Positions 6,469 to 9,774 of a stretch of 9,774 nt of DNA are shown here, piece after piece. Made by a program: the position numbers and the translations under genes. The notes beneath the pieces were generated by a model. It had not been told where the DNA came from and did no database searches. It saw nothing but the letters and a program-made list of their open reading frames with translations. Each line of letters opens with the position of its first letter. Position 1 is the stretch's first letter. Source of the DNA: Candidatus Eiseniibacteriota bacterium (GTDB taxonomy: Bacteria > Eisenbacteria > RBG-16-71-46 > SZUA-252); NCBI GenBank assembly GCA_016880395.1, contig JAEHDN010000311.1:1-9774 (forward strand), read 5' to 3'.

Positions 6469-7291
6469 GGGGGTACTATGGACCGGAGCGGGGACACGCC
6501 GCAAGCCGTGGGCGTGGGCAGCATGTGCCCCACGAGGCCGCCGGAGCAGCCTTGCCGTCGCGGCAGCGGTCGCCGTCGCGTCGACCTGGATGGCCGGCTG
6601 CTCCTACATGTCGGATGTGAAGGCGAGCGATCCCGGCCTCACCGCGGAGACGCTGCGCTCGGGGAGGCTCGCGATCGTGGGCGTGGTCCAGGTCAATGAA
6701 GTGCCGGAGGTGCGTCCTCCCCTCGTCGGGGCGCTCGAGCGCGTGCTCGGGGCCACGCGCCCGGACCTCCCCATCGTTCCTGCGTCGAAGGTCGCGCCGG
6801 TCCTGGACGACTCGACGGAGCGCTTCCTGCTCCTCGGCTACCAGATACACGGGAAGGCCGACCCGGAGTGGCTGGCGCGAGCGGCCCATCCGATCCGCGC
6901 GATGGCGCGCTTTGCGCTCCTCGCACGCGTCGAAGCCGTGAAGGTGCGCCATTCGGATCGCGTCGACGCCACGGGGACCTCGTCGAGCGGGGTGGTCCAG
7001 GTGACCGGCCGCGACGTGAGGGTCGGCGTCAGCATCTACGACGTGGAGACGTTGACGCTCGTGTTCGCGGGCGATTACTGGGGATCGAAGGAGGATGCCC
7101 ACATCGAGGGTGAGGCGCCGCCGACCCTGCCGGACGACGAACTCGAGGTGGAGAGCACGACCGATACGACCGTCGCGGGGGTCTACAGCAAGCCTTCGCC
7201 GGTCGCGCGCGCGGCGGAGCCTGCCTTCCTGGAGTTCGCGCGATCACTGCCCGGGAGCGCGGGCGCAGAGGCCGGTGGAGGGTCGCGTTGA
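6467..7291 (+). CDS. Lipoprotein of unknown function, first of a paralogous pair
   Basis: The 274-residue product starts at ATG 6467; AGGAG at 6452-6456 is a possible ribosome-binding site. The n-region is long (about 28 residues, with RRK and RGRR), then a hydrophobic stretch (29-41) and a lipobox WMAGC with the lipidated Cys at 45. No other in-frame start lies between 6467 and the ATG at 6590, which is too late for a signal. Residues 63-165 align without gaps to residues 39-141 of the next gene, with about 59 of 103 identical by hand count. Shared blocks include LRSG, GVVQV, VRPPLV.AL, DDST.RFLLLGYQ.HG, WLARAA and MARF..LARV. The alternating strands and helices faintly recall CsgG/TolB-N or LpoB-like periplasmic domains, but I cannot assign a family. 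The tail after 215 is acidic. The start codon overlaps that of crcB on the other strand. Confidence 0.8.
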   Translation: MGVLWTGAGTRRKPWAWAACAPRGRRSSLAVAAAVAVASTWMAGCSYMSDVKASDPGLTAETLRSGRLAIVGVVQVNEVPEVRPPLVGALERVLGATRPDLPIVPASKVAPVLDDSTERFLLLGYQIHGKADPEWLARAAHPIRAMARFALLARVEAVKVRHSDRVDATGTSSSGVVQVTGRDVRVGVSIYDVETLTLVFAGDYWGSKEDAHIEGEAPPTLPDDELEVESTTDTTVAGVYSKPSPVARAAEPAFLEFARSLPGSAGAEAGGGSR

Positions 7292-8067
7292 AGGCAGCCG
7301 CCGCCTCGATCCTTCTCGCGCTGGCCCTCGGAGGCTGCGCCGGACACCATCCACCGCCGCAGGCTCCCACCGCGTCCTCGATCCGGATCCCCGAGGACGA
7401 TCTGCGCAGCGGAGGGATTGCGGTACTCGGGGTGGTCCAGGTGGGGGAGGTGGACCAGGTCCGTCCGCCGCTCGTGGCCGCGCTCGACAGCGTGCTCGCG
7501 GCGAAGCGCCCCGAGATCCCTCGGTTCACCCAGCGGCAGGTGCGCGCGGCGGTGGACGATTCCACCGCACGGTTCCTCCTGCTCGGCTATCAGCTCCACG
7601 GACGCGTCGAGGACGCCTGGCTCGCGCGCGCGGCCGATTCGCTTCACGACATGGCGCGGTTCGGGATCCTGGCCCGCGTGCGCTCGACGCACGTCCGGTA
7701 TGCGGACCGCGAGCGGCCGATCCATCCTGGATCCAGGGAGACGCGCACCGTCCACGCCGCGCTCATGGAGGCGCACGTCGTGGTCCACATCTACGATCTC
7801 CGCGCGCGAACGCTCCGCGCGAGCGGGGAGTTCGTGGGCGTGGGCGAGCGGGACGCGCGCCCCGACAGCGTCCTGCCGCATCCAGACCGGCCGGTGGTGG
7901 GATGGTCGGAGCCCGAGGACCGGAACGTGCCCTTCACACCGCCGACACGGGTCCTCGAGGTCGAGCCGCCTCCGCTCGCCGCGGCGGTCGGGCCCGCGGT
8001 CGCGGCCGCGATCGACTCCCTCTTCGCACTCCCTGATTCCACTGCCGCGCGGGCCGGCGCCCGCTGA
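7288..8067 (+). CDS. Lipoprotein of unknown function, second of a paralogous pair
   Basis: The 259-residue product starts at TTG 7288, overlapping the previous stop as TTGA, with GGAGGG (7277-7282) upstream as ribosome-binding site, so its translation is probably coupled to its paralogue. The signal is short and clean: MKAAAASILLALALGGC, with the lipidated Cys at 17. Residue +2 is Ala, which under the E. coli Lol rule would favour the outer membrane; whether that rule applies here is unknown. A Pro-rich linker follows, then the shared domain (39-141 and weaker similarity to about 188, with 'HIYDLRARTLRASGEF' matching 'SIYDVETLTLVFAGDY'). The C-terminal part (190-228) is Pro-rich and differs from its paralogue. 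No known family is recognised. A pair of diverged copies suggests a hetero-oligomer or specialised copies. Confidence 0.85.
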   Translation: MKAAAASILLALALGGCAGHHPPPQAPTASSIRIPEDDLRSGGIAVLGVVQVGEVDQVRPPLVAALDSVLAAKRPEIPRFTQRQVRAAVDDSTARFLLLGYQLHGRVEDAWLARAADSLHDMARFGILARVRSTHVRYADRERPIHPGSRETRTVHAALMEAHVVVHIYDLRARTLRASGEFVGVGERDARPDSVLPHPDRPVVGWSEPEDRNVPFTPPTRVLEVEPPPLAAAVGPAVAAAIDSLFALPDSTAARAGAR

Positions 8068-8111
8068 ATCGGCCGGAGCCGCCCTGGAACCGGACTGCCG
8101 CCGCGCCTCGG

Positions 8112-8996
8112 CTAGGGGGACGCCGGCTGCCGGCGAGCCTCCCAGTGCTCGATCCACGGCTTCCAGAGGATGGTCAGCGCCACGCCGAGCAGGATGACGG
8201 CGCCTCCGAGCACTTCCCGCCACGACATTCCCTCCCCGAAGAACGCCATCGCGAAGAGCGCCGCGAAGATCGGCTCGGTCGCGAAGATCATCGAGGCGCG
8301 GACGGGGGTGGTGTGCCCGAGCGCCCAGGTCTGCATCGCGATCACGAGCGCGGTCGCGACCACGGAGAGGTAGACGAGGACTCCCCAGGGCACCTGGGCT
8401 GCGGGCGTGTGGAACCCGCCGCGCGCGAGCACGAGAGCCCATCCCGCGATCGCGCCGGCCGTCATCTGGATCACGCTCAGCGCGACCGGGTCCTCCCGCT
8501 TCGCGGCCACGTTCGTGATCACGATCTGGATCCCGAACGAGGCGGCGCAGCCGAGGGTCCAGAGGTCTCCCGGTCGAAGCGAGAAGCCCGCGTCGGCCGA
8601 GAAGAGGGTGATGCCGATGAACCCGAGCGCCACGCCCAGGAGCTCACCCGCCTTGGGGTAGATCCCCGCGACCGGGATCATGAGGAAGGGCGTGAAGAGA
8701 ATGTACGTGCTCGTGATGAAGGCCGACCTCGCCGCCGTGATGGTGGCGAGACCGATCACCTGGGTGAGGTACCCGGCCGCGAGCCAGATCCCCATCCAGC
8801 TCCCCATGCGGACCGCCGAGGTCCGCAGTGGGAACACACGGCGGGGAAAGGCCGCGAGCAGGATGACGGTGGCCATCGAGAACCGGACGGCCATCAGCTC
8901 GGCGGGATGGATCGACCGGAGGGAGTCGCGGAGCAGCGCGAAGGTCGTCCCCCAGATGGCGGAGACGATGAGGAGTGCGAGATCGGCGCGGTTCAC
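8112..8996 (-). CDS. EamA/DMT-family transporter
   Basis: A 10-helix inner-membrane permease of the drug/metabolite transporter superfamily, 294 residues, made of two EamA repeats. The first runs from 'LALLIVSAIWGTTFALLR' through 'SAFITSTYILFTPFL'; the second from 'WTLGCAASFGIQIVITN' through 'TEPIFAALFAMAFFGE' and 'GGAVILLGVAL'. Both carry the family's (S/T)xxxxxxPF or EPxxA signatures. I chose the GTG at 8996, which overlaps the rex stop as GTGA; the frame stays open about 98 residues further inside rex, but that part is Arg/Gly/Pro-rich and is a shadow. Substrate cannot be told; relatives export amino acids, nucleosides or metabolites. Its place directly after rex suggests coexpression, though not necessarily redox control. 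The gene ends 44 bp from the convergent lipoprotein gene, with no clear terminator seen between. Confidence 0.9.
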   Translation of the reverse strand: MNRADLALLIVSAIWGTTFALLRDSLRSIHPAELMAVRFSMATVILLAAFPRRVFPLRTSAVRMGSWMGIWLAAGYLTQVIGLATITAARSAFITSTYILFTPFLMIPVAGIYPKAGELLGVALGFIGITLFSADAGFSLRPGDLWTLGCAASFGIQIVITNVAAKREDPVALSVIQMTAGAIAGWALVLARGGFHTPAAQVPWGVLVYLSVVATALVIAMQTWALGHTTPVRASMIFATEPIFAALFAMAFFGEGMSWREVLGGAVILLGVALTILWKPWIEHWEARRQPASP

Positions 8997-9661
8997 GCCG
9001 ACTTTCGGCGCCTGCCGTTCGTCGTCGCGGGCTTCGGGTGGATTCCCTTGATGGAGAAGGCGAGGCTCTCCAGCTCGATCGAGAGGTTCACGGTGCGGAG
9101 CGCCACGGTCGCCGGCACCTGGATCCGGCGATGCGCGAAATTCAGGATGCCGCGCATGCCCGCGGCCACGAGGCGGTCCGCGACCGCCTGCGCCGCGCGG
9201 GCCGGCACCGCGATGACGCCGATCTCGATGCCCTGGCGTACCGACTCCGCCTCCAGGTCGTCGATGTGGCGGATCGTGAGGTCGCGCCACCGCTCCCCGA
9301 CGCGGTCGTCGCTCACGTCGAAGACGCCGACGATGTCGAAGCCCTGGCGGCGGAATTCCTTGTAGGAGTAGAGGGCCGACCCGATGTTCCCGGCCCCGAC
9401 GAGCGCGACCTTCCAGCGCCGGTTCAAACCGAGGATGAGGCGGATCTCGCGGCGGAGCCGGACGACGTTGTAGCCCAGCCCACGCTTGCCGAAGTTGCCG
9501 AAGTAGGAGAGGTCCTTCCGCACCTGCGCCGAGGTCACCCCGCTCTGGTGAGCGAGGCCCTGGGACGAGATCGTGCGATGCCCCTCGGTCTCCAGATCCT
9601 CCAGGACGCGGTAGTAGCCGGACAGGCGCCGGATGGTCGACGTCGGGATCCGCGGGTCCAA
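8993..9661 (-). CDS. rex: Redox-sensing transcriptional repressor Rex
   Basis: Rex is a dimeric repressor that reads the NADH/NAD+ ratio and releases DNA when NADH is high, typically controlling fermentation and respiration genes. The 222-residue product has the usual length. Residues 1-65 form the winged helix, with 'IRRLSGYYRVLEDL' and the recognition part TSAQVRKDLSYFGNFGKRG (43-61). Residues 85-200 form the Rossmann domain with VALVGAGNIGSAL (85-97), the Asp-containing 'VGVFDVSDD', 'NFAHRRIQVP' (174-183) and 'LRTVNLSIELESLAF'. The start is TTG 9661, immediately after the gyrA stop (TAG then TTG) with GGGGAGG upstream within gyrA. No Rex operator (TTGTGAA-n-TTCACAA type) is visible in the window. 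Identification is secure. Confidence 0.96.
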   Translation of the reverse strand: MDPRIPTSTIRRLSGYYRVLEDLETEGHRTISSQGLAHQSGVTSAQVRKDLSYFGNFGKRGLGYNVVRLRREIRLILGLNRRWKVALVGAGNIGSALYSYKEFRRQGFDIVGVFDVSDDRVGERWRDLTIRHIDDLEAESVRQGIEIGVIAVPARAAQAVADRLVAAGMRGILNFAHRRIQVPATVALRTVNLSIELESLAFSIKGIHPKPATTNGRRRKSA

Positions 9662-9774
9662 CTACGCCTCCCCGTCTTCCTCCGTCTCCTCGACGCGAGC
9701 CACGTCGATGAGCTGATCGCCCGCCTCGAGCTGGATGAGGCGGACGCCCTGGGTGTTGCGGCCGATCTCGGAGA
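9662..9774 (-). CDS. gyrA: DNA gyrase subunit A, C-terminal end (partial)
   Basis: Reading the minus strand from the right edge gives 37 codons and a TAG stop (9662-9664). The product contains 'SEIGRNTQGVRLIQLEAGD', then 'LIDVARVEE' and an acidic tail ending EEDGEA. RNTQGVRL and the VARV block are the conserved last blade and exit of the GyrA C-terminal beta-pinwheel that wraps DNA; the acidic tail is typical of GyrA. ParC is a possible alternative, but the 'RNTQGVRLI' wording is that of GyrA. The rest of the gene is outside the window. The stop abuts the rex start, so gyrA, rex and the EamA gene are probably cotranscribed. Confidence 0.9.
   Translation of the reverse strand, partial: SEIGRNTQGVRLIQLEAGDQLIDVARVEETEEDGEA

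Noticed and set aside
6469..6600. Fluoride riboswitch upstream of crcB
   Set aside because: I could not find the conserved pseudoknot sequences on the minus strand, and the region is coding for the lipoprotein signal peptide.
8068..8111. Terminator between the convergent lipoprotein and EamA genes
   Set aside because: The 44 bp are GC-rich but I see no clean hairpin with a T-run on either strand.
8997..9290. N-terminal extension of the EamA transporter inside rex
   Set aside because: The added ~98 residues are basic, Gly/Pro-rich and non-hydrophobic, whereas the transporter's first helix begins right after GTG 8996.
1..9774. CRISPR array, tRNA/rRNA, insertion sequence or phage elements
   Set aside because: No regular direct repeats, cloverleaf, transposase or integrase sequence is visible on either strand.

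Overview
The window is very GC-rich, tightly packed bacterial DNA with many GTG/TTG starts. It carries a beta-helix surface protein with a C-terminal 'DP.F...' / 'lsPA...G' ending, lipoproteins, Sec-type signal peptides and a Rex-type redox regulator. This mix would suit an uncultured high-GC bacterium of the FCB or Eisenbacteria-like kind; that placement is an impression from gene style and not a proof. No tRNA, rRNA, CRISPR array, insertion sequence or phage gene is visible. The largest gene-free stretch is 277 bp (1629-1905).

Left part (1-4480, all + strand) is an envelope block. It holds the 3' part of a secreted right-handed beta-helix protein with chlamydial-PMP-like FxxN/GGA repeats, a secreted PDZ protein with a C-terminal coiled coil, a serine D-Ala-D-Ala carboxypeptidase-like protein (S11), and an M23 metallopeptidase carrying SLH-like repeats and an odd Lys/Thr/Trp-rich insertion. 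The leader of the S11 gene contains an extended -10 promoter followed about 80 bp later by an intrinsic-terminator-like hairpin, so it may be an attenuator or a small RNA. Between the S11 and M23 genes, one arm can pair with either of two downstream arms.

Middle part (4484-8067): a class III PLP aminotransferase (+) follows the M23 gene after 3 nt. It converges with, and overlaps by 26 bp, a minus-strand pair of DUF190 (PII-like) and crcB/Fluc (fluoride channel). Divergent from crcB is a tandem pair of paralogous lipoproteins of unknown function, joined by a TTGA stop/start overlap. The predicted starts of crcB and the first lipoprotein overlap within one CATG.

Right part (8112-9774, minus strand) reads gyrA 3' end, then rex, then an EamA/DMT transporter, as a run of touching or overlapping genes that looks like one operon. 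The best candidates for something undescribed are the tandem lipoprotein pair, the SLH/M23 protein with its cationic Trp-rich insertion, and the structured leader upstream of the S11 gene.
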